Assembly (NCBI GenBank): GCA_045595445.1
Contig: JAZOAK010000039.1
Coordinates: forward strand, 1 to 50,400
DNA: 50,400 bases
Direction: 5' to 3'
From: RGIG3009 sp045595445
GTDB taxonomy: Bacteria > Bacillota > Clostridia > Oscillospirales > Acutalibacteraceae
Below, one piece after another: positions 1 through 7,978 of the stretch. A model generated the notes under the pieces. That model was not told the origin of the DNA, searched no databases, and worked only from the letters and a program-made list of their open reading frames with translations. Made by a program: the position numbers and the translations under genes. Numbering within the stretch: the stretch's first letter is position 1; every line of letters begins with the position of its first letter.

Positions 1-50
1 CGAACCTCATCATCTGTTAAGTTTACAGTGTACTTCCTTGGGCGTGCCAT
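1..50 (-). CDS. 5' end of a transposase-like gene, cut by window edge
   Basis: An ATG on the minus strand at 50 opens a frame that runs off the left edge and starts MARPRKYTVNLTDDEVR. Upstream on the same strand are a GGTGGTG stretch and a TATAAT, which could be its ribosome binding site and -10 box. The basic start followed by a LTDDE-type helix resembles the N-terminus of IS630-type transposases, but 17 residues are too few to be sure. It sits next to an integrase remnant, so a mobile-element origin is reasonable. It could equally be any small DNA-binding protein. Confidence 0.35.
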   Translation of the reverse strand, partial: MARPRKYTVNLTDDEV

Positions 51-125
51 TGTAATCACCACCATATTATGATAATTACATTATAACACGCGCTGCATGA
101 AGAGTCGATGTATTTCTAAATATCA

Positions 126-371
126 TTGTGTCAATACACTAGGCTGTCTCAGTTCGTGAAAGGCAATGGTCCTCGGCCTATTCGTTTTCACGATCTTGGG
201 CATAGCTGTGGGAGCCTACTCCTTGCCAATGGTGTAAACCTGAAAGATATTCAATCTTGGCTTGGCCACAGCACGATTTCAACGACTGCCAACATATATG
301 TGCATCAGGAATTTGCTTCCAAGATCAGCTCGGCAAATGCAATTTTGCAGGTATTACCCGAAATGAGCTGA
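126..371 (+). pseudogene. tyrosine integrase, C-terminal remnant
   Basis: About 80 residues match the C-terminal catalytic part of phage/ICE tyrosine recombinases: IRFHDLGHS, then a GVNLKDIQSWLGHS block, then the segment ending in TANIYVH that carries the nucleophilic Tyr. Most of the protein (about 300 residues, with the DNA-binding domain and the first catalytic Arg) is missing upstream, and no credible start is present. The usual H-x-x-R motif (HDLRH) reads HDLGH, so the second catalytic Arg is lost. The stop lies 75 bp from the 3' end of a tRNA-Leu gene, the normal place for an integrase of an element inserted in a tRNA. This is the dead end of an integrated element extending to the left. 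Confidence 0.8.
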
Positions 372-445
372 AATTGATATCGCTGAGTTCGAGCAAGAAA
401 ACAAAAAAGAAAAACAGCCGTGTTTGTTTGAAAAAACGACTGTTT

Positions 446-532
446 TGGTGCCGCTGACCGGGGTCGAACCGGTACGCTTTTTACGGCGAGGGATTTTAAG
501 TCCCTTGTGTCTGCCTATTCCACCACAGCGGC
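446..532 (-). tRNA. tRNA-Leu (anticodon TAA)
   Basis: On the minus strand the acceptor arms GCCGCTG and CAGCGGC pair. The anticodon loop CTTAAAA is closed by AGGGA/TCCCT and gives anticodon TAA. A long variable arm and the T-arm GGTTCGACCCC fit a class II leucine tRNA, and the CCA end is encoded. It borders an integrase remnant on its 3' side. Confidence 0.93.
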
Positions 533-658
533 AAGTATGAAATTTTCTTGGAAATCTGCGGTAACTCCTGCGGTAAGAGGCAAGAGAAAGTCGAGTTCAA
601 ATTCCCCAAAACCTTGTGGTGGCAAGGAATCAGGGGACGGAAAGAAAAATCTCACACC

Positions 659-700
659 GGATTTTAAGTCCCTTGTGTCTGCCTATTCCACCACAGCGGC
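659..700 (-). repeat. 42-bp copy of the tRNA-Leu 5' half (attachment-site-like)
   Basis: These 42 bases are identical to 491-532, the part of tRNA-Leu from the anticodon stem to the 5' end. The 3' half of the tRNA is absent here, so this is not a second gene. Such partial tRNA copies are typical scars of site-specific integration or of deletion between tRNA copies. The copied half is the 5' one, on the side away from the integrase remnant, which does not fit the commonest scheme (3'-half copy at the far end of the element); it may record a different event. Confidence 0.7.
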
Positions 701-769
701 GTACCCACATATCATACGGGATTTTCTTGAAAAAGTCAAGGGGGTATTTGGGGTTTACGTTGCAAAGGG

Positions 770-1020
770 GAAGTTTTTTCTCTCCCTCCACCAACGCTAC
801 GCGTTGGTCCCCCTCCCTCGTCAGAGGGAGGCAAGGCGGGGCAGAGAGTAAAAGAAGCGGGGTGCCGTATTGGCACCCCGCGTATAGTTGCGTTGTAAAA
901 ACAAATCGAAATGCGCCGCGCGTCGCCATCCTGTGAACGAGGCAGAAATTGGAAGAAGCGGCTCACCGTAGGGTGAGCCTGTTCACAAAGTCGCGGTACT
1001 AACAAATCGAAATGCGCCGC
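770..1020. repeat. intergenic palindromic repeats
   Basis: No gene is seen between the tRNA-Leu copy and the glycosyltransferase. Around 775-837 lies a copy of the palindrome family that recurs at 31377-31525, 45239-45299, 46309-46365 and 46647-46705: a CTCTCCCTCC start, an inner hairpin (here CCAACGC tac GCGTTGG) and a terminal hairpin CCTCCCTCgtcaGAGGGAGG. At 860-887 is a strong stem GCGGGGTGCC/GGCACCCCGC, and at 961-980 GGCTCACC/GGGTGAGCC. The phrase AACAAATCGAAATGCGCCGCGC occurs twice, near 900 and 1002, and a relative (GAACAAATCGAAACG) recurs in the phage region. Confidence 0.7.
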
Positions 1021-1027
1021 GCAGCGG

Positions 1028-2092
1028 TTAGCGGTTGGCTTTGAGGGATGCGAACAGCTTGGTGTTACGGCGTTTGACGTTCGAGATCAAGGTGCCTTCC
1101 CACAACGTCAGGGTCACAGAACCCATGCGGATGGGGAGGAGCATCGCTTTCATCATGGTCGAACGCGGTTTTGCCACTTTAAGCGCTTCTTTGACTTTGG
1201 GATCGCCGATGATGCGACCGATCTCGGCGCGTTTCTCTTTTGCCGTCAGCGTGCAGGCGGGGTTCGTGATATTCTCGATACAGCCGACCACGCGTTCAAT
1301 GTAACGGCGCGCCAAGAACTCGCGGGAGTTCTCGTCGTCCACGTCCCAGTGCTTATACAAATCGACCATCCAGCCGTGTTCTTCCTCACGCTTGTCGTAC
1401 ATCTCGGGACGGTATTTTGCCGTTTCGCTCTCGGCGCGGGCGCGCATGAAGTGATAGTATTTCTTATCCGACACGACCACGCGCTCGACGTCACGCAACA
1501 CGCTCAAATTGAACGGAAAATCGTCCCAGAACGTGATGGGGAAACGCAGGTTGTGCTCCATGATGTACTTGCCGAGATAGAGCTTGTTCCACGGCGTATA
1601 CAGCAGATTGCAGTCAAACAGACGGTAGGCGTTCTCGCGGAACTCACGCTGGGTGCCGAACACCTGCGACGGCTGGAAGTTCTCCTGCGTGAGGTACTCG
1701 GTATCGCTGTAATAGGTATCAATGTAATATCCCGTTACCACCAGTTCGGCTTCGTGTTCTTCGGCCAGAGCAACCATATCTTCGAGCATGGTCGGCTCCG
1801 TCCAGTCGTCGGGATCCATGAAATAGAAATACTTTCCTTTTGCTTTCTCGATCGCCATGTTGCGAGCGGTATGCGCACCGCCGTTTTCCTTGTGAATGAC
1901 CTTGATGCGCTTATCCTTGGCGGCGTATTCGTCACAGATCTCGCCGCTTCTGTCTTTCGCACCGTCATCCACTAAGAAAAACTCCCAGTCGGAGAAGGTC
2001 TGCGCTTGCATGCTTTCAATGGCTTTGCCGACATAATTTTCCACACCGTACACCGGTGCGATGATGGATACCATCGGTTTTTTTGCGGGCAT
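1028..2092 (-). CDS. family 2 glycosyltransferase
   Basis: This 354-residue protein should transfer a sugar from a nucleotide-sugar donor onto a surface polysaccharide or glycolipid on the cytoplasmic side of the membrane. The N-terminal GT-A domain starts with VSIIAPVYGVENY (about residues 8-20), has the nucleotide-binding LVDDGAKD (40-47), the NGGAHTARN block near 70 and the metal-binding FMDPDDW (about 90-96). The C-terminal half is variable, as is normal for the family. The start has AAGGAGG seven bases upstream. It is the last gene of a minus-strand operon, 13 bp after UDP-galactopyranose mutase, so a galactofuranose transferase role is possible, but the acceptor and sugar cannot be read from the sequence. 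Confidence 0.88.
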   Translation of the reverse strand: MPAKKPMVSIIAPVYGVENYVGKAIESMQAQTFSDWEFFLVDDGAKDRSGEICDEYAAKDKRIKVIHKENGGAHTARNMAIEKAKGKYFYFMDPDDWTEPTMLEDMVALAEEHEAELVVTGYYIDTYYSDTEYLTQENFQPSQVFGTQREFRENAYRLFDCNLLYTPWNKLYLGKYIMEHNLRFPITFWDDFPFNLSVLRDVERVVVSDKKYYHFMRARAESETAKYRPEMYDKREEEHGWMVDLYKHWDVDDENSREFLARRYIERVVGCIENITNPACTLTAKEKRAEIGRIIGDPKVKEALKVAKPRSTMMKAMLLPIRMGSVTLTLWEGTLISNVKRRNTKLFASLKANR

Positions 2093-2105
2093 TTTTACGT
2101 CCTCC

Positions 2106-3203
2106 TTAAAACAACGTGGCGGTCAGCGCGAGTGCCGACTCGATCACTTTATCCATATCATAATAGCGGTATTCGGCAAGTCTGCCGCCGAACAGCGTGT
2201 TCTTTTCTTGCTTGGCGAGTGCTTCATATTTCGCATACAACTCGCCGTTACGGGTATCGTTGACAGGGTAGTACGGCTCCATGCCGTCCTGCCAGTCGGT
2301 GGAATACTCGCGGGTGACCACCGTTTTCGGTTGCGTACCGAACTCAAAATGCTTGTGCTCGATCACGCGGGTGTAGGGGGTCTCGCGGTCGGTGTAGTTC
2401 ACCACGGCAACGCCTTGATAGTTCGGCTCGTCCAATACCTCCGACTCAAAACGGACGGTGCGGTATTCGAGTTTGCCGTAGCAAAAACCGAAATACGAAT
2501 CAATGGTGCCGGTGTATACCACGGTATCCGCCATTTGACGGTATTTGTCGGGGTCGGAAAGGAAATCCACACCGGTTATCACGTCGGCTTTTTCCAGCAG
2601 TTTGTCGATGATGACGTTGTAACCGCCGATCGGGATGCCTTGATAGCGATCGTTAAAATAGTTGTTGTCATACGTCAGGCGCACCGGCAGACGTTTGATG
2701 ATGAACGAGGGCAGTTCGGTACAATCGCGCCCCCACTGTTTTTCGGTGTAGCCTTTGATGAGTTTTTCATAAATATCTCTGCCGACCAAACTGATGGCTT
2801 GTTCTTCGAGATTTTTCGGCTCGCCCGTGATCTCCGCACGCTGTTTGTCGATCATCGCTTGCGCTTCGGCGGGGGTGCGCACGCCCCACATGGCGCGGAA
2901 GGTGTTCATATTAAACGGCAGGTTGTAGATCTCGCCGTTGTAGTTGGCGATGGGGGAGTTGGTGTAACGGTTAAAGTCCGCCAACTCGTTCACGTAATCC
3001 CACACGACTTTGTTGTTGGTGTGGAAAATGTGCGCGCCGTACTGGTGCACCACGATGTCGTCCACCAGTTCGCAGTGAACGTTACCGCCGGTGTGATCGC
3101 GTTTTTCGAGGACCAAGCAGGTCTTGCCCGCTTTTGCCGCTTCGTTTGCGAACACCGCACCGAACAAGCCGCTGCCGACGATCAGGTAATCATAATGCTT
3201 CAT
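2106..3203 (-). CDS. glf: UDP-galactopyranose mutase
   Basis: The 365-residue flavoenzyme interconverts UDP-galactopyranose and UDP-galactofuranose, supplying galactofuranose for cell-surface polysaccharide. The N-terminal dinucleotide-binding motif is IVGSGLFGAVFANEA (about residues 7-21), followed by the FAD-site Glu-Lys region and GGNVHCELVDD. The family blocks YGAHIFHTNN (about 57-66) and GYTEKQWGRD (about 151-160) are clear. Length is normal for Glf (about 360-390). GAGGAGG precedes the ATG. It lies 11 bp downstream of the DUF1846 gene and 13 bp upstream of a GT2 glycosyltransferase, in one transcription unit. Confidence 0.95.
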   Translation of the reverse strand: MKHYDYLIVGSGLFGAVFANEAAKAGKTCLVLEKRDHTGGNVHCELVDDIVVHQYGAHIFHTNNKVVWDYVNELADFNRYTNSPIANYNGEIYNLPFNMNTFRAMWGVRTPAEAQAMIDKQRAEITGEPKNLEEQAISLVGRDIYEKLIKGYTEKQWGRDCTELPSFIIKRLPVRLTYDNNYFNDRYQGIPIGGYNVIIDKLLEKADVITGVDFLSDPDKYRQMADTVVYTGTIDSYFGFCYGKLEYRTVRFESEVLDEPNYQGVAVVNYTDRETPYTRVIEHKHFEFGTQPKTVVTREYSTDWQDGMEPYYPVNDTRNGELYAKYEALAKQEKNTLFGGRLAEYRYYDMDKVIESALALTATLF

Positions 3204-3214
3204 ATTGTTCCTCC

Positions 3215-4702
3215 TCAGCCGAAAAATAAATTTTTATCGGGGAAATTTGGTTCACAGGTGATATTCAGCCCCATTTTCCGCAGGGTGGATTCATCACCCG
3301 AATGGAGCAACTGCGTGGAATGCAGGTCACAGCCGCGAAGCAACGGGAGTTTGGACACCGCCAAGGCGGCGGTTTCATCCGATGCGGCGCAGATATACAA
3401 TGCCGTCAGCACGTCGTCCGCTTTGAGGACGCTGGAACTGCTTTTGAGCAGTTCCGTTTTGAGCTTGGTGACCGGCTCTAAGACCTGCGGACTCATGAGC
3501 AAGACTTGCTTGGGAATATCCGCCATGACCTTGATGGCGTTGAGCACCGCACCGCTGCACGCGCTCATCAGCCGCGTGGCTTTGCCGGTGATGATGCGAC
3601 CGTCCGGCAAGCGGATCGCCGCGGCAGGGGCACCGGCACACGCCGCTTGCTTGGCAAGGGCAGGGGTAACGACGGGGCGCTCTTCGGGACGCAGGTTTAA
3701 TCCCTGCATGATGACTTTGATCTTTTCTGCTGTTTCGGCGCGTTCGCGACCTTGACGGACGTCACACAGCGCCTTGTAATACCGACGGATGATCTCCTGA
3801 CGGCTGGCTTCTTCGCACGCTTCGTTGTCCACAATGGCGTAACCCGCCATGTTGACACCCATATCCGTGGGACTGCAATAAAATTTATCGTTGCCCGTGA
3901 TACGGGTGAGAATGGTGCGCACGATGGGGAAGGCTTCCACGTCGCGGTTATAGTTAACGGTGGTGACACCGTAGGCTTCCAAGTGGAACGGATCGATCAT
4001 GTTGACGTCCTGTAAATCGGCGGTTGCCGCTTCGTACGCCAAATTGACCGGATGCTTTAAGGGTAAATTCCACACGGGGAACGTCTCGTACTTGCCGTAG
4101 CCCGCGACCATGCCGCGACGGTGCTCGTGATACACCTGCGAAAGACAAGTGGCAAGTTTGCCGCTGCCGGGACCCGGTGCGGTGACGACCACCAGCGGTT
4201 TGGTGGTGACGATATAGGGGTTGGCACCGTAACCCTCGTCGCTGACGATGTGATCCACGTCCGACGGATACCCCGCGATGGGACGGTGAATATAATACGT
4301 GACGCCGCGCGCTTCCAGTTTGTGTGCGAACGAGTCTGCTGCGGCTTGTCCGGTATACTGGGTGATGACAACGCTGTTGACCGCGATGCCGAGCCCCGTG
4401 AGAATATCGATCTGGCGCAACAGATCCATCTCGTAACTGATGCCGAGATCGGCACGCACCTTGGTCTTCTCAATATTACCGGCGCTGATACAGAAAATGA
4501 CCTCGACCTGATCGCCCATTTCGCACAACAGACGAATTTTCGCGTCGGGTTCAAAGCCGGGCAGCACACGCGCGGCGTGATAGTCGTCAAACAGCTTGCC
4601 GCCAAATTCCAGATACAGCTTGCCGTTGAAGCGGGAAATGCGCTCCGCAATATGCGCTTTTTGCCGCTCCATATACAGTGCGTTATCAAACCCCTTTTTC
4701 AT
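3215..4702 (-). CDS. DUF1846 family protein
   Basis: A 495-residue protein of the DUF1846 family, common in Firmicutes and of unestablished function. A P-loop-like TAPGPGSGK lies near residues 174-182, in a setting (after NPYIVTTKPLVVV) that suggests nucleotide binding. The start at 4702 is preferred over an in-frame ATG 18 bases upstream because GGAG lies eight bases before it. It is the first gene of the minus-strand operon with glf and the glycosyltransferase, with a good promoter at 4732-4760. Whether it takes part in surface-sugar synthesis or only shares the promoter is unclear. Confidence 0.85.
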   Translation of the reverse strand: MKKGFDNALYMERQKAHIAERISRFNGKLYLEFGGKLFDDYHAARVLPGFEPDAKIRLLCEMGDQVEVIFCISAGNIEKTKVRADLGISYEMDLLRQIDILTGLGIAVNSVVITQYTGQAAADSFAHKLEARGVTYYIHRPIAGYPSDVDHIVSDEGYGANPYIVTTKPLVVVTAPGPGSGKLATCLSQVYHEHRRGMVAGYGKYETFPVWNLPLKHPVNLAYEAATADLQDVNMIDPFHLEAYGVTTVNYNRDVEAFPIVRTILTRITGNDKFYCSPTDMGVNMAGYAIVDNEACEEASRQEIIRRYYKALCDVRQGRERAETAEKIKVIMQGLNLRPEERPVVTPALAKQAACAGAPAAAIRLPDGRIITGKATRLMSACSGAVLNAIKVMADIPKQVLLMSPQVLEPVTKLKTELLKSSSSVLKADDVLTALYICAASDETAALAVSKLPLLRGCDLHSTQLLHSGDESTLRKMGLNITCEPNFPDKNLFFG

Positions 4703-4731
4703 ACCAACACTCCACTTCATTATCGCCTTTT

Positions 4732-4760
4732 AGCATACCAAAAAATTTATCGTTTTTCAA
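4732..4760 (-). promoter_or_regulatory. sigma-A type promoter of the DUF1846-glf-GT operon
   Basis: On the minus strand TTGAAA (760-755) is separated by 17 bp from TATGCT (737-732), placing the transcription start near 4725, about 25 bases before the chosen ATG. Confidence 0.7.
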
Positions 4761-4858
4761 GAGGTATTTCCCTCTTCTTGAAAATTGTGGTAAAATGAGG
4801 TGAGAGATTTTTCGAAATACAGTATCTAATAGGTGTAGCTACAAAGCGGGGTGAGCGT

Positions 4859-5422
4859 ATGAATGTGAAAACCGAAGATCGCGGCATGATCGCGTACGAG
4901 CGATTCTTAAACGGCGACGAGGGCGGCCTTGCCGTTATCATCGACGAATACGGAGATTGCCTTTTACGGTATATCAACAGTTACGTTCACGATGAGATGA
5001 CGGCGGAGGATCTCTTGTCTGAAACGTTCTTAAAGCTCATCGTGCGCCGCCCGCAATTGCGCGGCGAAGCCTTGTTCAAGACCTATTTGTATGCGATCGG
5101 GCGAAATGAAGCATTGCGGTGGCTGCACAAAAAACGGTGCGAGGCACCGCTGGCCGACTGGTTGCCCGACGAGCACGCGGAGGATGCACATGGCGCGGTA
5201 GTACGGAACGAGCAACGAAAGGCGTTGTATAGGGCGCTCGGACAGATTCCCCCGCTGTACCGCGAAGTGTTGTACCTTACCTATTTTGAACAGCTCTCCT
5301 GCCGAGAAGCAGCCAAGGTGTTGCGCAAAAGCAGTCGGCAGGTAACGAATTTGTTGTACCGCGGCAAGCAGGCATTGCGAGCCGTGATTCAGAGAGAAGG
5401 AGTCGAGTATGAGGACTTGTGA
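4859..5422 (+). CDS. ECF-type RNA polymerase sigma factor
   Basis: A 187-residue extracytoplasmic-function sigma factor that would direct RNA polymerase to a small regulon. Region 2 is seen at about residues 25-95 (LLRYINSYVHDEMTAEDLLS, then FKTYLYAIGRNEALRWLHKK) and region 4 at about 120-180 (IPPLYREVLYLTYFEQLSCREA, with helix-turn-helix VLRKSSRQVTNLLYRGKQAL). There is no region 1 or 3, as usual for ECF factors. The next gene, a membrane beta-propeller protein, overlaps its end by 14 bases, so the two are translated together; the partner may be the membrane sensor or anti-sigma factor. Confidence 0.9.
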   Translation: MNVKTEDRGMIAYERFLNGDEGGLAVIIDEYGDCLLRYINSYVHDEMTAEDLLSETFLKLIVRRPQLRGEALFKTYLYAIGRNEALRWLHKKRCEAPLADWLPDEHAEDAHGAVVRNEQRKALYRALGQIPPLYREVLYLTYFEQLSCREAAKVLRKSSRQVTNLLYRGKQALRAVIQREGVEYEDL

Positions 5423-7229
5423 AGAACGCACGCGTGACGTGCTGGAACGCCGCGATGCCTACCGACAAAAACAACAGCGACAGCAATCCACCATTGCGTT
5501 TGGCACCCTGTGCGGCGCACTGATCTTGTCGTTCTGTTTGGGGACGTTGCCGCGCCTTAATAAGCCGGCAGTGGAGTCGTACGATGCCGTCTTTGAGGCG
5601 GTGAAAGCAAACGGGTACGACTATGGTATCTCGGATGACGGCGAGATTTATCTGGAATATGCCGAGGATACCGGCACGGCAACGCCAAACATGGGGAGGC
5701 CCGGTGTCACACGGCCGACCGCCGCCACGCAGGCAACTACCTCAACGGGAACGTCGTCCGAGCATTCCGATACCAACTTGCAGGTGGCGGGTGTGGACGA
5801 GGCGGATATTGTGAAGACCGACGGACGGCATTTGTACGTGCTGTCGGGTGAGCGGATCGTGATTGTGGATCCAAACGACGGGCAGCCGCAGAAGCTTGCG
5901 GAGTTTACCCCCTCACACGGAGAGGCGAGCGGTTACGGGGTGTCCGGTATGTATCTTGTCGGTGACCGCTTGGTTGTGATGCAACGTCGGTATATGCAGC
6001 TGCACACGATAACAGCGGCGCTCGTGTACGATATTGCCGATCCTGAAAAACCGTCGCTCGTTACCTTTTTTGAGCAGGACGGGTGCGAGATCTCGTCCCG
6101 CGTGATCGGGGACGTGCTGTATACCGTATCGCAACATACCATCCGTAAAGAGCCGGATCAAAACGAGCCCGCTACTTTCGTGCCGAGCATCGGGTGTGAT
6201 GAGAAATCCACCGTGCTGGCGGCGAACGATATTTATATCTGCGAGGAAAGCGCGCAGTACGTCGTGGTAACGGCGGTGCGGGTGTCCGATAAGGGCGAGC
6301 GGTTGTCGCAAAAAGCGGTGCTGACGGCGGGGGATACCGTGTATGCCAACATGGAAAACCTATATGTCGCGGGTGGATTCTACAACGGAAAAACAAAACT
6401 TGTGCGCTTTGCACTGAATGATGGCAAGATCGAACAGCAGGCGCAAACGGAAATCGAAGGCACGTTGCTTAATCAGTTCGCGATGGACGAATACGACGGC
6501 TATCTGCGAGTGGTGGTAACCGAATACGGCGCGGGCGGTACGACCAACGCGTTGCTCGTGTTGGATAAGGACTTAAACACCGTCGGCAGCTTGACAGGGC
6601 TTGCCGAGGATGAGCGGGTGTATTCGGTGCGGTTTGACGGCACGATTGGATATTTTGTGACGTTCCGCCAGGTGGATCCGCTGTTTACGGTGGATCTGCG
6701 TGATCCCACCAAGCCAATGATTCAAAGCGAACTGAAAATCCCCGGCTTTTCGCAATATCTGCATCCGTACGGCGACGGCTTGCTGTTGGGGATCGGCCGT
6801 GATGCGGATGAATACGGTCGCGCGGGCAATTTGAAATTGTCGATGTTTGACGTTAGCGATCCGACCGCGGTCAATGAATCGGCAGTACGTATACTCGAGC
6901 AATCGTACGGTGAAGTGCTGCACAACCACAAAGCCGTGCTGATCGACGTACGGAAAAATCTGATCGGGTTTGCCACCGACGACAGCACCTATCATATCTA
7001 CGGATACGATGCCGAAAACGGTTTCCTCCTCAAAGCGCAGGTGGCGGCGTTCGACGGTGCGAATACGCGCGGCGTTTATCTTGATCAGTATTTGTACGTC
7101 GCATCCGCAAAGGGTGTGTTGGCATATCGAATGAGCGATTTCGGCTGTGTCGGTGCGCTGTCGATCGTGCAGGAGCAGGAACAAAAACCCACCGGAACGG
7201 TTCGCACTTCAACAGCTGATTTTTCATAA
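5409..7229 (+). CDS. membrane-anchored beta-propeller protein, possible anti-sigma/sensor
   Basis: A 606-residue protein with a short charged cytoplasmic N-terminus (about 1-27, starting MRTCEERTRDVLERRDAY), one membrane helix (about 28-47), a Thr/Ser-rich linker near 100-120 and a large extracytoplasmic domain. NLQVAGVDEADIVKTDG with YLYVLSGERIVIVD-like strands following it is the hallmark of the secreted beta-propeller family PF09826. The propeller repeats run to the C-terminus. The overlap with an ECF sigma gene and the basic cytoplasmic tail suggest, by inference, that the tail holds the sigma factor while the propeller senses something outside. No classical zinc anti-sigma motif is visible. 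A terminator follows immediately. Confidence 0.85.
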   Translation: MRTCEERTRDVLERRDAYRQKQQRQQSTIAFGTLCGALILSFCLGTLPRLNKPAVESYDAVFEAVKANGYDYGISDDGEIYLEYAEDTGTATPNMGRPGVTRPTAATQATTSTGTSSEHSDTNLQVAGVDEADIVKTDGRHLYVLSGERIVIVDPNDGQPQKLAEFTPSHGEASGYGVSGMYLVGDRLVVMQRRYMQLHTITAALVYDIADPEKPSLVTFFEQDGCEISSRVIGDVLYTVSQHTIRKEPDQNEPATFVPSIGCDEKSTVLAANDIYICEESAQYVVVTAVRVSDKGERLSQKAVLTAGDTVYANMENLYVAGGFYNGKTKLVRFALNDGKIEQQAQTEIEGTLLNQFAMDEYDGYLRVVVTEYGAGGTTNALLVLDKDLNTVGSLTGLAEDERVYSVRFDGTIGYFVTFRQVDPLFTVDLRDPTKPMIQSELKIPGFSQYLHPYGDGLLLGIGRDADEYGRAGNLKLSMFDVSDPTAVNESAVRILEQSYGEVLHNHKAVLIDVRKNLIGFATDDSTYHIYGYDAENGFLLKAQVAAFDGANTRGVYLDQYLYVASAKGVLAYRMSDFGCVGALSIVQEQEQKPTGTVRTSTADFS

Positions 7230-7237
7230 TTTTCTCC

Positions 7238-7266
7238 AAAAGCTCTCCTTCCGGAGAGCTTTTTTA
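7238..7266 (+). terminator. rho-independent terminator
   Basis: AAAAGCTCTCC and GGAGAGCTTTTTT form an 11-bp stem with a TTCC loop and T run, closing the sigma/beta-propeller operon. Confidence 0.9.
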
Positions 7267-7312
7267 TATTTCAAAAAAAAGGGGGTATGCTACGGAAAAA
7301 GAGGTGTTGATC

Positions 7313-7978
7313 GTGTCGTTAATTGAATTGGAGCACGTTAGCAAAATTTATGACGGCGGGGAACAGGTGCGCGCGCTGGACGACGTGTCGCTGACCGTCG
7401 ATGACGGCGAATTTGTGGCGGTGATCGGGCAGTCGGGGTCGGGAAAATCCACGCTGATGAATATTTTGGGATGTTTGGACATTCCGACGAAGGGACGGTA
7501 TCTGCTCGGCGGGCGGGATATGAGTCGCGTGTCGCCTAAGGTGGGGGCGGCGGTACGCAGTCGGCGGATCGGGTTTATTTTTCAAGGGTTTCATCTTATT
7601 CCGTCGCTGACGGCGGAGGAAAACGTCGAATTACCGCTTCTGTACCGCGGCATGGGGCGCGAAGAACGACGTCGCCGTGCGGCGGAGGCGCTGGAACGCG
7701 TGGGGCTGAGTGCGCGGGTGCGGCATCGACCGAGCGAACTTTCGGGCGGGCAGCAGCAACGTGTGGCGATCGCCCGCGCACTCGCGGCATCGCCGCCGCT
7801 GATTTTGGCGGACGAGCCGACGGGAAATCTGGACAGTGCTTCGGGGGCGCAGATTATGGAGATGCTGCACGCACTTAATCGCGACGGACACACGGTGGTG
7901 CTGATCACACACGATAACGAGATTGCACATTCAGCGCCGCGCCAGATCGTCATTCGGGATGGGAGAGTGGTGCAGTGA
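7313..7978 (+). CDS. ABC transporter ATP-binding protein (LolD/MacB type)
   Basis: A 221-residue ATPase of the MacB/LolD/FtsE-like class. Walker A is GQSGSGKST (about residues 37-45), the Q-loop is FIFQGFHLIPSLTAEENVELP, the signature is LSGGQQQRVAIARAL and Walker B is LILADEPTGNLDS, followed by the H-loop ITHD. The GTG at 7313 is chosen because GAGGTG lies six bases before it; GTG 7304 and TTG 7307 are alternatives. Its usual FtsX-like permease is missing: the next gene, overlapping by four bases (GTGA), encodes a single-span membrane protein instead. Confidence 0.9.
   Translation: MSLIELEHVSKIYDGGEQVRALDDVSLTVDDGEFVAVIGQSGSGKSTLMNILGCLDIPTKGRYLLGGRDMSRVSPKVGAAVRSRRIGFIFQGFHLIPSLTAEENVELPLLYRGMGREERRRRAAEALERVGLSARVRHRPSELSGGQQQRVAIARALAASPPLILADEPTGNLDSASGAQIMEMLHALNRDGHTVVLITHDNEIAHSAPRQIVIRDGRVVQ

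Noticed and set aside
541..658. Second tRNA gene next to the tRNA-Leu copy
   Set aside because: GAGTTCAAATTCC near 593 looks like a T-arm, but its flanks do not pair and no acceptor or anticodon stems can be formed.
2061..3755. Long plus-strand open frame of 564 codons opposite glf
   Set aside because: It is the antisense shadow of two clear genes with motifs and ribosome sites; its own translation has no recognisable domain and is rich in His/Val/Arg typical of shadows.
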